64,000 nt of DNA. Origin: Magnetospirillum sp. Its GTDB lineage: Bacteria; Pseudomonadota; Alphaproteobacteria; CACIAM-22H2. Below are positions 27,804 to 35,934 of this stretch, piece by piece (the stretch's first letter is position 1; each line of letters starts with the position of its first letter). Location: NCBI GenBank assembly GCA_027532905.1, contig JAPZUA010000002.1, positions 248,001-312,000 of the forward strand, written 5' to 3'. Both the position numbers and the translations under genes were made by a program. Under the pieces are notes generated by a model. It did no database searches, was not told the DNA's origin, and worked only from the letters and a program-made list of their open reading frames with translations.

Positions 27804-28573
27804 GGCGCGAATTGTTCTTTCAGCACGCGTTCTTCGAACGAGTGCTCGGGGTCGAACAGCAGCGTGAGGCGCTTGGTGCGGTCTTCGGCGACTTCGACAT
27901 GGATTACGTCGCGGATTTCGGTGTGGTCGGCGGTCGCACTGACCGGGCGCTTGTCGGCTTCGAGCACGTCGAACGTGACCTTGGCGCGTGCGGGCAGCAA
28001 AGCGCCGCGCCAGCGCCGCGGGCGAAACGCCGTGATCGGCGTGAGTGCGAGCAACTCGGCGCCCATCGGCACAATGGGGCCATGGGCCGAAAGATTGTAG
28101 GCGGTCGATCCGGCGGGCGTGGAGACGAGCACGCCGTCGGCGATGAGTTCTTCGAGCCGCACCACGCCGTCGATCGACACGCGGATTTTGGCCGCCTGGC
28201 GCAATTGGCGCAGCAAGCTCACTTCGTTGATCGCGACGGCGGTTTCGGTTTTGCCGTTCTTGCAGCGCACGGTCATGCGCAACGGGTGCAAGGTCACGCG
28301 ATGCGCGGCTTTGAGGCGGGCGATGAGCCCCAGCGGTCGGAAATCGTTCATCAGGAACCCGACCGAGCCGCGATGCATGCCGAAGACGGGCACGCCGCGC
28401 GCCAGCGACCGGTGCAGCGTTTGCAGCACAAAGCCGTCGCCGCCCAGCGCCACGACGAGGTCGGCCTTGTCGAACGGCACGTTCGCGTAGCGTTTTTTGA
28501 GGCGCGCGAGCGCTTCGGCCGCCTGCGGCGTATCGGCGGCAACAAACGCAATTTTGGACGGCGTGTCGGACAT
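27800..28573 (-). CDS. nadK: NAD kinase
   Basis: A 257-residue NAD kinase, making NADP from NAD and ATP or polyphosphate. The GGDG motif is at residues 44-47 (VVALGGDGF), followed by [22 protein letters not shown] and [15 protein letters not shown]. The ATG at 28573 gives the usual length. Its stop overlaps the methyltransferase start. The nearby PPK2 could share polyphosphate use, but nothing in the sequence links them. Confidence 0.94.
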   Translation of the reverse strand: MSDTPSKIAFVAADTPQAAEALARLKKRYANVPFDKADLVVALGGDGFVLQTLHRSLARGVPVFGMHRGSVGFLMNDFRPLGLIARLKAAHRVTLHPLRMTVRCKNGKTETAVAINEVSLLRQLRQAAKIRVSIDGVVRLEELIADGVLVSTPAGSTAYNLSAHGPIVPMGAELLALTPITAFRPRRWRGALLPARAKVTFDVLEADKRPVSATADHTEIRDVIHVEVAEDRTKRLTLLFDPEHSFEERVLKEQFAP

Positions 28574-28625
28574 GGGCGAGATGTTTACGCCAGCCGCCCG
28601 TGCCGTTCCAGGGGCTTGTCGGGGA

Positions 28626-29663
28626 CTAGCCGCCGGTGACCGACATATGGCGGGCGACGGCGGGCGCCTTGTGGCGCCGGTCGATGACAAAATCGTGGCC
28701 TTTGGGCTTGCGCGCGATCGCATTGCGGATCGCCGTGTCGAGGGCGGCGTCGTCCGCCGACGCACGCAAGGGCGTGCGCAGATCGGCCGCGTCGTCTTGG
28801 CCCAGGCACATATAGAGCGTGCCGGTGCAAGTGAGCCGCACGCGGTTGCAGCTTTCGCAGAAATTGTGCGTGAGCGGCGTGATGAAGCCCAAACGCCGGC
28901 CGGTTTCGCGCACCGTGAAATAGCGCGCAGGCCCGCCGGTGCGGTAGTCGGTCTCGTCGAGCGTCCAGTTCTTGGCAAGCGACGCGCGCACGAGCGACAG
29001 CGGCAGATATTGGTCGAGGCGCGCTTCGCCGCCGATGTCGCCCATCGGCATCACTTCGATGAAGACGAGATCGAAACCCTCTTCGCCCGACCAGGCGACG
29101 AGACGGTCGAATTCGTCGTCGTTGCCGCCTTTGAGGGCGACCGCGTTGATCTTGACGGCGAGCCCCGCCTGTTTGGCGGCCTTGAGGCCGTCCAGCACCT
29201 GGTCGAGCTTGCCCCAGCGCGTGAGGGCGGTGAATTTGGCCGGGTCCAGCGTGTCGAGCGACACGTTGATGCGGCGCACGCCGGCGTCGCGGAGCTCGTG
29301 CGCATACTTCGCGAGCTGCGAGCCGTTGGTGGTGAGGGTGAGTTCGTCGAGTGCTCCCGCCTCGATATGGCGGCCGAGATTGCGCACGAGGCTCATCACG
29401 TTGCGCCGCACGAGCGGCTCGCCGCCAGTGAGGCGTAGCTTGCGCACACCCAGGCGCACGAACGCCGAGCACAGCCGGTCGAGTTCCTCGAGCGACAGGA
29501 TCTCGGCCTTGGGCAGGAACGTCATGTTTTCGGACATGCAATAGACGCAGCGAAAATCGCAGCGATCCGTGACCGACACGCGCAGATACGAGATCGCGCG
29601 CGCAAACGGATCGACGAGTTTTTCGGCTCCAGGTGCGGCCGGGGGGGCGAGGCCAGTATCCAT
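28626..29663 (-). CDS. moaA: GTP 3',8-cyclase MoaA
   Basis: MoaA is the radical SAM enzyme that starts molybdopterin synthesis from GTP. The 345-residue product has the radical SAM cluster motif C35-x3-C39-x2-C42 (CDFRCVYC), [10 protein letters not shown], and the second carboxyl-terminal cluster in [15 protein letters not shown]. The ATG at 29663 gives the family length. It lies downstream of the multi-cluster ferredoxin gene on the same strand, so molybdenum-cofactor supply is tied to the formate dehydrogenase island. The final MoaA Gly-Gly tail is present (SVTGG). Confidence 0.95.
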   Translation of the reverse strand: MDTGLAPPAAPGAEKLVDPFARAISYLRVSVTDRCDFRCVYCMSENMTFLPKAEILSLEELDRLCSAFVRLGVRKLRLTGGEPLVRRNVMSLVRNLGRHIEAGALDELTLTTNGSQLAKYAHELRDAGVRRINVSLDTLDPAKFTALTRWGKLDQVLDGLKAAKQAGLAVKINAVALKGGNDDEFDRLVAWSGEEGFDLVFIEVMPMGDIGGEARLDQYLPLSLVRASLAKNWTLDETDYRTGGPARYFTVRETGRRLGFITPLTHNFCESCNRVRLTCTGTLYMCLGQDDAADLRTPLRASADDAALDTAIRNAIARKPKGHDFVIDRRHKAPAVARHMSVTGG

Positions 29664-29727
29664 CGAAATTCCGAATCCTTGCGTTATGTCCGGCGGAATA
29701 TAGCGCCTGTCCGCCGACTTGTCGCGT

Positions 29728-31794
29728 TTAGCGCTTGGGCGTGGTCTGCTGCTCGGCCGCGCGCTTGGCGCGCTCGTTTTCGCGCAGATCGTCTTCGGTC
29801 GTGCGCGTGAGCGGGCGCGGCGGGCCCGCAAACGGATCGATCGCGGCTTCGGCCTGGCGGATCAGGCGGCAGTCCTCGCACATGCGGATGCGCTCGACCA
29901 CTTCGGGCTTCTGGAACATCCAATGTTTGTCGGCGAGTTTGGCCGTGACGTTTTCGATCGCCGACAGCGTGCCGAAGGGCTTGCCGCAACGCACGCAGCA
30001 GGCGGGCTCTTCTTCTTTGACGAGGGCAGGCGACTTTGCGACCGAGGTGAAATCGAGCTGCGGCTTCAGCTGAATGACCTTCTCGGGGCATGTCGCCTTG
30101 CACAGGCCGCACTGCACGCAAGCTTCCTGGATGAAGCGCAGCTGCGGCATGTCGGGATTGTCGATGAGCGCACCTGTCGGGCACGTGCCCACGCACGAGA
30201 GGCACAACGTGCAGCCGGCCGTGTCGATCGCGAGCGTGCCGAAGGGCGAGCCTGCGGCCAGCGGCAGCACATCGACGGGGGCAGGCGCCACCTCGTGCAG
30301 ATGGCGCAAGGCGAGCAAGGTCACTTCGCGCTTACCGCCCGTGGGCAGGAAGCCGCCTTGCTTGGGTGCGGCCGCAACCTTTGTGCCGTAGAGCAAAGCT
30401 TCGACCGTTTCGGGATCGGCATCGTCGATGATCGCAACGCGCCCTTCGCCGAAGCCGAGGCCCGACATGGCCGTCTCGGCAAGGCCGATTTGGCCTGCGA
30501 GGCCCGCAAGCTCGTCGCGCTTTTCGGGATCGACGAGCAGGCGCACTTGGGCGGCCCCGAAGGCCAATGCGCAGGCCATAAAGTCGAAACCTACTTGCGT
30601 GATTTCGTTGACCGCAAACGGCAGCACATGGGCGGGCAGGCCGCGGCCGTGGCGCGCGATCATGTCGATCACTTCTTCGCCGTGCTTGCCGTCATGCACG
30701 AGCAGCACCGCACGACTGCCGCCAGCACGCCCATAGGCCACGAGCAGCGTGCGCAACCGATCGAGCACCGTGTCTTTTTCCGGCAGCGCGTAGGTCGCAG
30801 CCCCCGTCGGGCACACGGACGCACAACTGCCGCAGCCCGCGCACACATACGGATCGATGTCGACATGGTCGCCCGCCGAGGCGATGGCACCGGTCGGGCA
30901 CACATCGAGGCAGCGATTGCAGCCTTTCTTGGTGTTGCGGCTATGCGTGCAGATATCGGCCTGGTAGGCGATGTAGCGCGGCTTCTCGAACTCGCCGATC
31001 ATGTCGGACGCGGCGTAGATTGCGCGCTCGACGGCGGCGGGGTCCTTGGGATCGGCGCGGAAATAGCCGTCGCGCTTTTCGTGCGCCTGGAACAAAGGCG
31101 TTCCGCCGGTGAGGTCGAGGATGATGTCGCATTTGGACGACGCCCCGTCGCGCGCGCGTTCGAAACCGAGTTGGCCGCGCGAAGCGGGCAGGGCCGGCGC
31201 ATAGTCGTCGACGGTGATTTCGAAAGCGCCCAGATGGCCCTTGGCGCGCGCGATGGTGCCGCGGAAGATCGGCACGTCGGTCAGGCGCGGCGGTGCCACG
31301 GAGGCGGGCTTGGTCAGCAGCACCGTGCAGTCGAGGCGGGCACCCAAGCGCTTGGCCGCCGCGATCGCGGTCTCGTCGCGCCCGTAGACGAGGGCGATCC
31401 CTTGCGAGCGCATCGACACGCTTGCAGTGGGCGGCACGTCGATCGCGGCTTCGGCCAGCAATGCCGCGATCTTCGGCATGGCCTTGTCGGCTTCCTCCGA
31501 CCAGCCCGCGCGCTCGCGGATATTGACGAAGCGAATATTGTTGTCGAGCCCGAGCTCGGCGCGCGTCTCGGCGAAGAAGGGGGCTTCCTGTGTGCACGCG
31601 ACCACGAGCTCGCGGCCCTTCTTGAGGGCGGCTTCGAAATTGCCGATCTGCGCGCGGCACAACAGCGTACCGGGGGCGACTTCGCCGACGTCGTTGCCGA
31701 CGGCCGCCGTGCAGGCTTTGCGCAGGGCCTTGCCGTCGAGCGGCATGGTGCCCGTGCAGTCGCAGACCAGAACCGTTTTGCCGTCGATTTCCAT
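29728..31794 (-). CDS. Multi-cluster 4Fe-4S protein of formate dehydrogenase island
   Basis: A 688-residue soluble protein. Two ferredoxin-like cluster pairs are visible: [13 protein letters not shown] and [14 protein letters not shown] near residues 290-330, and [14 protein letters not shown] and [14 protein letters not shown] near residues 528-571. A further CCVRCG and a final CEDC are present, plus early VLVCDCTGT. Proteins like this sit beside formate dehydrogenase genes and may pass electrons or aid assembly; the exact role is unknown. The ATG at 31794 was chosen over a codon 14 residues upstream. It diverges from fdhD across 121 bases. Confidence 0.82.
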   Translation of the reverse strand: MEIDGKTVLVCDCTGTMPLDGKALRKACTAAVGNDVGEVAPGTLLCRAQIGNFEAALKKGRELVVACTQEAPFFAETRAELGLDNNIRFVNIRERAGWSEEADKAMPKIAALLAEAAIDVPPTASVSMRSQGIALVYGRDETAIAAAKRLGARLDCTVLLTKPASVAPPRLTDVPIFRGTIARAKGHLGAFEITVDDYAPALPASRGQLGFERARDGASSKCDIILDLTGGTPLFQAHEKRDGYFRADPKDPAAVERAIYAASDMIGEFEKPRYIAYQADICTHSRNTKKGCNRCLDVCPTGAIASAGDHVDIDPYVCAGCGSCASVCPTGAATYALPEKDTVLDRLRTLLVAYGRAGGSRAVLLVHDGKHGEEVIDMIARHGRGLPAHVLPFAVNEITQVGFDFMACALAFGAAQVRLLVDPEKRDELAGLAGQIGLAETAMSGLGFGEGRVAIIDDADPETVEALLYGTKVAAAPKQGGFLPTGGKREVTLLALRHLHEVAPAPVDVLPLAAGSPFGTLAIDTAGCTLCLSCVGTCPTGALIDNPDMPQLRFIQEACVQCGLCKATCPEKVIQLKPQLDFTSVAKSPALVKEEEPACCVRCGKPFGTLSAIENVTAKLADKHWMFQKPEVVERIRMCEDCRLIRQAEAAIDPFAGPPRPLTRTTEDDLRENERAKRAAEQQTTPKR

Positions 31795-31915
31795 GGGTGC
31801 TTTCGGGGGGCGGAATCCTCGGCCGTTATGTGGCAAAGCCGGGCGGTACGATCAAGGCGTTTCTTTGGCAACGCACCCCTTGAACCGCCGCACATTGGGG
31901 GCCATTCTCGCGCGC
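31795..31915. promoter_or_regulatory. Divergent promoter region of the formate dehydrogenase island
   Basis: These 121 bases lie between the leftward ferredoxin-like gene and the rightward fdhD gene and must hold the promoters of both arms. I see no clear -35/-10 pair and no inverted repeat long enough to call an operator. Confidence 0.4.
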
Positions 31916-32791
31916 ATGGCAAACGAATTCCTGCTTATGCCCGATCCCGCCGATGCGCGGCTCGTGGCGCGCGTCTCCGGCATCGACCAGACGGGGGCGG
32001 CCGTCGAAACCTCGGTCGTCGCCGAAAAGCCGCTCACGCTCTATTTGAATGCGCGCGAGATCGTCACGATGATGACGATCGGCGACTATCCCGAATATCT
32101 CGCCCTTGGCTATCTCCTGAACCAGAACATGCTGCCCGCCGACGCGCGCGTGACGGGTGTCGAGTTCGATGCCGAGCTCGACGTGGTCGTGGTGCGCACG
32201 GATCGCGAGACCGACTTCGAAGACAAGCTGCGCAAGAAGACGCTGACCTCGGGCTGCGCGCAAGGGACCGCATTCGGCGATCTCATGGAAAAATTCGACA
32301 ATGTCGCCCTCGACAAAGCGGCACGGCTCAAGACCTCGCAGCTCTACCGCCTGTTGCGCACGATCAACACCGCTCCCTCGCTCTATCTTGAAGCAGGGGC
32401 GATACATGGCTGCGTGCTGTGTGCGGCCGACCGCGCCCTTGTCTATATGGAGGATGTCGGGCGCCACAATGCGGTCGACAAGATCGCGGGCTACATGTAT
32501 CGCCACGACCTTGCGCCGCACGACAAGATTTTCTACACGACCGGCCGTCTGACGTCGGAAATGGTGATCAAGACCGTGCAGATGGGGATTCCGATTTTGG
32601 TGTCGCGTTCGGGCTTCACGGCCTGGGGGGTCGAGCTTGCGCGCAAAGCCGGGCTCACATTGATCGGCCGCGCGCGCGGCAGCCGTTTTGTCGTGCTGGC
32701 GGCGCCCGAGCGCATCGTGTTCGACGCCAGTGCGCGCGAAGCGGCCGAAGAAGACGCCAAGCTGCGTCGCAAGGGCTCGGAAGATGGCTGA
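31916..32791 (+). CDS. fdhD: FdhD, sulfur carrier for formate dehydrogenase
   Basis: FdhD passes sulfur from a cysteine desulfurase to the molybdenum cofactor of formate dehydrogenase. The 291-residue product has LTSGCAQGTAF near residue 114 and the family motif EDVGRHNAVDKIAG near residue 180. The E. coli protein has a CxxC at the first site; here only one Cys (Cys114) remains there, while a separate GCVLC occurs near residue 166. The ATG at 31916 was taken by homology of the first residues. Its end overlaps mobA by eight bases. Confidence 0.94.
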   Translation: MANEFLLMPDPADARLVARVSGIDQTGAAVETSVVAEKPLTLYLNAREIVTMMTIGDYPEYLALGYLLNQNMLPADARVTGVEFDAELDVVVVRTDRETDFEDKLRKKTLTSGCAQGTAFGDLMEKFDNVALDKAARLKTSQLYRLLRTINTAPSLYLEAGAIHGCVLCAADRALVYMEDVGRHNAVDKIAGYMYRHDLAPHDKIFYTTGRLTSEMVIKTVQMGIPILVSRSGFTAWGVELARKAGLTLIGRARGSRFVVLAAPERIVFDASAREAAEEDAKLRRKGSEDG

Positions 32792-33404
32792 GGCGATCGC
32801 GGGCGTGGTGTTGGCGGGCGGCCAGTCGACGCGCATGGGCGGGGGCGACAAATGCCTGCGCGATCTGGGCGGCCAGCCGATCCTGGCGCATATTCTGGCG
32901 CGCGCCGCACCGCAGGTTTCCGCCCTCGTGCTGAACGCCAATGGCGACGCTTCGCGTTTTTCGGCCTTTGGCCTGCCGGTCGTTGGCGACAGCGTGCCAG
33001 ATTTCGCAGGCCCGCTTGCCGGCATTCTGGCTGGGCTCGATTGGGCGGCGGTGCACGCGCCTGCGTCCCGCTATGTCGCGAGCTTTGCGGCCGACGCCCC
33101 CTTCTTGCCGCGCGATCTCGTGGCACGTTTTGCGGCGGCGGTTGCGCACGAAGGGGCGGACCTTGCATGTGCGATGTCCGGCGGCCAAGCGCATCCGGTA
33201 TTCGGCCTGTGGCGCGTCGATCTGCGCGAAGCGCTGCGCCATGCGCTTGTGACCGAAAAAATCTTCAAGGTCGATCGCTGGACGGCGCGGTATAAGGTTG
33301 CCATGGTTACGTTCGACACGAAACCCTTCGATCCGTTTTTCAACGCCAATCGGCCCGACGATCTGGCGGCCGCCCACGATCTGCTGGCGCTTGCAAACAC
33401 ATGA
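32784..33404 (+). CDS. mobA: Molybdenum cofactor guanylyltransferase MobA
   Basis: MobA joins GMP to molybdopterin, giving the bis-MGD cofactor that formate dehydrogenases need. The 206-residue protein has the nucleotide-binding LAGGQSTRMGGGDK near residues 9-22, ending with a NRPDDLAAA segment. The start overlaps the fdhD stop (ATGGCTGA), and its stop overlaps the next start, so it belongs to the fdh operon. Confidence 0.93.
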   Translation: MAEAIAGVVLAGGQSTRMGGGDKCLRDLGGQPILAHILARAAPQVSALVLNANGDASRFSAFGLPVVGDSVPDFAGPLAGILAGLDWAAVHAPASRYVASFAADAPFLPRDLVARFAAAVAHEGADLACAMSGGQAHPVFGLWRVDLREALRHALVTEKIFKVDRWTARYKVAMVTFDTKPFDPFFNANRPDDLAAAHDLLALANT

Positions 33405-33970
33405 ACACGCCCGATCCGCAAATCATTCCGCCTAAAGACGCGCAGCTTTCGATCGGCGTGCTCGTGGCCCAGTCGCCGCCGCGCACCGCGTGGGGCGAAC
33501 CGCAATGGCGGCCGCATTCGGTCGTGCTGGGCGGCGTTTCGTTGGCCCCCTGGACTGAATTGCGCCGCGAAGAAGATACGACGATCTGGTATGCGGGCGA
33601 GTTCCCGATCGCGTTGTTCGTGGCCGAGACCGTGACATATCGCATGAACCTCGCCGAGCCGGTGCCGGCCGTCTATGTCGTGCTGCGCCGCGATCCGTCG
33701 CTGCCGCCGCCCGGCATTGTCGTGCGTCACGTCACGGTCAGTCCCGGCGAGGCGGAAGCCTATTCGGTCGACGGCGAGCATATCGTCGAGAAAGTGCCGA
33801 TGCCCGAAGCGCTGATGGCGTGGCTCGGCGACTATGTACGCGCCTACCATGTCGAAGAAGTGTTCAAGAAGCGCAAGCGCACGCGCATCGATCCGAACAA
33901 AGGTTTCGCCAAGGGGGCGGAGGGCAACGAGTACGGCGCTTCCTTCGCGCAGAAGGAAAACAATGGCTGA
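33401..33970 (+). CDS. DUF3305 family protein
   Basis: A 189-residue protein of a family regularly found in formate dehydrogenase clusters. It lacks signal peptide and membrane segments. Conserved-looking blocks are IGVLVAQSP, WRPHSVVLGG, YRMNLAEPVPAVYVVLRRD and a basic FKKRKRTRIDPNKGF segment near the end. It overlaps mobA (ATGA) and the DUF3306 gene. An assembly or maturation role is inferred from context only. Confidence 0.82.
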   Translation: MNTPDPQIIPPKDAQLSIGVLVAQSPPRTAWGEPQWRPHSVVLGGVSLAPWTELRREEDTTIWYAGEFPIALFVAETVTYRMNLAEPVPAVYVVLRRDPSLPPPGIVVRHVTVSPGEAEAYSVDGEHIVEKVPMPEALMAWLGDYVRAYHVEEVFKKRKRTRIDPNKGFAKGAEGNEYGASFAQKENNG

Positions 33971-34514
33971 CGCCGAGCGCCCGCGCGAAGGTTTTGCCGG
34001 CCGCTGGTCGCGCCTCAAAGCCGAGGCGCGCGCCGTACCGCCCGCACCGGCACCTGCGGCCGAAGCCGAGCCTGTACCGGCCGCAATCGCGCTCGCGACC
34101 GAAACAACGCCGCCGGAGAAATCCGAAAAACCGGCGGAGACGGCCGTCACGCCGAAGACCGAATTGCCGCCGCTTGAGACGCTGACCAAGGATTCGGATT
34201 TTTCGCTGTTTATGAACAAGGACGTCGCCGACGACACGCGCAAGCTTGCCTTGCGCAAGCTGTGGACGATGGATCCGCATTTCGCGACGATCGACATTTC
34301 CGAATGCCATTCGATCGATTTCAATGCCGTTCCGACTTTCCCGAACGGGCTGTTGAACACAATTTATCGTGTGGGGTCGGGCATGGTTGAAGCGGTCGAG
34401 GAGATCGAACGCAAGGAAGCGGCCGACAAAATTGCCGCTGACAAGGCTGCCGCCGCACAAATCGCAACGGCACCGGCGGATTCGCAGGCCAAGGCCACCG
34501 ACGAACCGAGTTGA
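33963..34514 (+). CDS. DUF3306 family protein
   Basis: A 183-residue protein. After an amino-terminal Pro/Ala-rich stretch (residues 20-65) comes a conserved core: DFSLFMNKDVADDTRKLALRK then LWTMDPHFATID, the mark of DUF3306. The tail is a highly charged Ala-rich helix. It overlaps the DUF3305 gene by eight bases; the two families travel together in fdh clusters. Function unknown. A nested stem-loop follows the stop at once. Confidence 0.82.
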   Translation: MADAERPREGFAGRWSRLKAEARAVPPAPAPAAEAEPVPAAIALATETTPPEKSEKPAETAVTPKTELPPLETLTKDSDFSLFMNKDVADDTRKLALRKLWTMDPHFATIDISECHSIDFNAVPTFPNGLLNTIYRVGSGMVEAVEEIERKEAADKIAADKAAAAQIATAPADSQAKATDEPS

Positions 34515-34555
34515 GGGCCTTTGCTGCATTGCAGCAATTCTGCGTATCAAGGCCC
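34515..34555 (+). repeat. Nested stem-loop after the DUF3306 gene
   Basis: GGGCCTT (34515-34521) can pair with AAGGCCC (34549-34555). Inside lies a near-perfect palindrome, TTGCTGCATTGCAGCAA, at 34521-34537. There is no T-run, so it may act in RNA processing, as an attenuator, or its palindrome may be a protein-binding site. Confidence 0.55.
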
Positions 34556-34586
34556 GTCAACAAACGCTTTTGTATGCTGCACTGCA
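34522..34586. promoter_or_regulatory. Two copies of TGCTGCAYTGCA, 53 bp apart
   Basis: TGCTGCATTGCA at 34522-34533 recurs as TGCTGCACTGCA at 34575-34586. The 53-bp step is close to five helical turns, so the sites face the same side of DNA. They lie upstream of a gene with a Cro-like DNA-binding domain and may be operators for it. Confidence 0.4.
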
Positions 34587-34613
34587 CACGGTATCCGGCG
34601 ATGTTGCGGCCTC

Positions 34614-34642
34614 TTGACAGCGGTATCGTGCTGTCGCATAGG
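34614..34642 (+). promoter_or_regulatory. Possible sigma70-type promoter for the HTH-TorD/fdh operon
   Basis: A perfect TTGACA (34614-34619) is followed after 17 bases by CATAGG (34637-34642), a weak -10. A promoter here would start the HTH-TorD and formate dehydrogenase genes separately from fdhD, with a leader of about 160 bases to the GTG start. The 34515-34810 gap contains no other gene that I can support; a GGGG-CAA-CCCC mini-hairpin sits just before the start. Confidence 0.42.
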
Positions 34643-34810
34643 TTAGGTGTCTGATCGTTGAAACTACACAACAAAAACGCGTTTCGCGGTCTGCAAGTTC
34701 CGGTACCAAGAAGCAAGAACACACGCGAGAAACTGACAGTTTTCAATGCCAGTGCGTCCAGTCGAAATCGTTGCGTTTGGCGTTACAAACCGCTTTGTGG
34801 GGCAACCCCG

Positions 34811-35704
34811 GTGAGCGAGAGCCCAGCCATTGTGCGCAGCCTTGCGGCCCTTGAGCTCGCGATCGAGCGAGCGGGGGGGCAGTCGGCATTGGCGCGCGCC
34901 ATCGGCAAATCGCAGGGCCATGTGTGGCATTGGGTAAAGGTCGCCAAACGCGCGCCGGCCGAAGCCGTACTCGCCATTGAAACCGCAACCGGCGTATCGC
35001 GTTCGGAACTGCGCCCCGACGTTTATCCGTCGACAAGCATCGACGCATCCGACTTTATCGTGACGCCCGCCGCCGTCGAAGCCGAGGAAATCGAAATCGA
35101 CGAAGACGAGTTGCTGCGCGCGCAATGGTACGCGTTGCTCGGCGAATTGTTGGCGCAAGCGCCGGACGAAGCGTTCCTGGCACGCCTTGCCGCCCTCGGC
35201 GGCGACGACAGCGAGCTTGGCGGCCATGTCGCAGCTCTTGCCAAGACAGCGCAACGCACGACGGTCGAGCAGGTGCGCGAGGAATTCCACGATCTGTTCA
35301 TCGGCCTGTCGCAGGGCGAGCTTTTGCCCTACGCGTCCTACTATCTGACGGGCTTCCTGCACGAAAAGCCGCTCGCCAATTTGCGCGGCGCCATGGCCGA
35401 ACTGGGCATCGTGCGCGCGTCCAACCGCCCCGAGCCCGAGGACCACATCGCCTCTTTGTGCGAGACCATGGCCGGGCTCATCGTTGGCGCTTTCGGCAAG
35501 CCCGCGTCGCTTGCGACGCAGCGCGCGTTCTTCGCGGCGCATATTGCGCCGTGGGCAGAAAAACTCTTCGCCGATTTGGCGGCCGCCAAATCGGCCCGGC
35601 TCTACATGCCGGTCGGCCAGATCGGCCGCATCTTCATCGAGATCGAAAACGCCGCCTTCGCAATGGACGAAGGCGACCAACCGCACGAACCGAATAACGG
35701 ATAG
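34811..35704 (+). CDS. Fusion of Cro/YdaS-type HTH with TorD-family chaperone
   Basis: The 297-residue product combines two domains. Residues about 8-60 read as a Cro/YdaS-like helix-turn-helix (ALELAIERAGGQSALARAIG, then KSQGHVWHWVKVAKRAPAEAV). Residues about 100-290 read as a TorD/DmsD-type chaperone: RAQWYALLGELLAQAP, FHDLFIGLSQGELLPYASYYLTG, EDHIASLCETMAGL. TorD proteins bind the Tat signal of molybdoenzymes and hold them until cofactor is inserted; the next genes encode such an enzyme. The fused HTH suggests that chaperone occupancy may control transcription. GTG at 34811 was chosen because conserved sequence begins there; a TTG at 34658 is possible. Confidence 0.8.
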   Translation: MSESPAIVRSLAALELAIERAGGQSALARAIGKSQGHVWHWVKVAKRAPAEAVLAIETATGVSRSELRPDVYPSTSIDASDFIVTPAAVEAEEIEIDEDELLRAQWYALLGELLAQAPDEAFLARLAALGGDDSELGGHVAALAKTAQRTTVEQVREEFHDLFIGLSQGELLPYASYYLTGFLHEKPLANLRGAMAELGIVRASNRPEPEDHIASLCETMAGLIVGAFGKPASLATQRAFFAAHIAPWAEKLFADLAAAKSARLYMPVGQIGRIFIEIENAAFAMDEGDQPHEPNNG

Positions 35705-35720
35705 AGGGGCGAGGCAGACC

Positions 35721-35921
35721 ATGAGCAACAACCCAGACACCAAAGCGGCCAATCGCCGCCAGTTCTTCAAAGTCGCAGGACTTGGCGCCGTTGCGGCCGG
35801 TGCCGCAGGTGCGGGCACGATCGCGGCCCCTGCCGCCGCCAAAGCGGCCGAACCGGCGCAGGCAAGCGCCGGCTATTCGGAAACCGCGCATGTGAAGACC
35901 TATTACGCGCTCGCGAAGTAA
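35721..35921 (+). CDS. Small Tat-signal protein of formate dehydrogenase cluster
   Basis: A 66-residue protein with a twin-arginine signal, NRRQFFKVAGLGAVAAG, followed by an Ala-rich stretch with a possible cut after AKA, leaving about 27 residues (SAGYSETAHVKTYYALAK at the end). Such small Tat proteins occur right before fdh catalytic genes. It may be exported together with the enzyme or be a subunit. GAGGC precedes the ATG. 13 bases separate it from the catalytic-subunit gene. Confidence 0.8.
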   Translation: MSNNPDTKAANRRQFFKVAGLGAVAAGAAGAGTIAAPAAAKAAEPAQASAGYSETAHVKTYYALAK

Positions 35922-35934
35922 GGAGAGCCATTCG

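Noticed and set aside
34521-34537. Rho-independent terminator after DUF3306
   Set aside because: The stem is good but no T-run follows.
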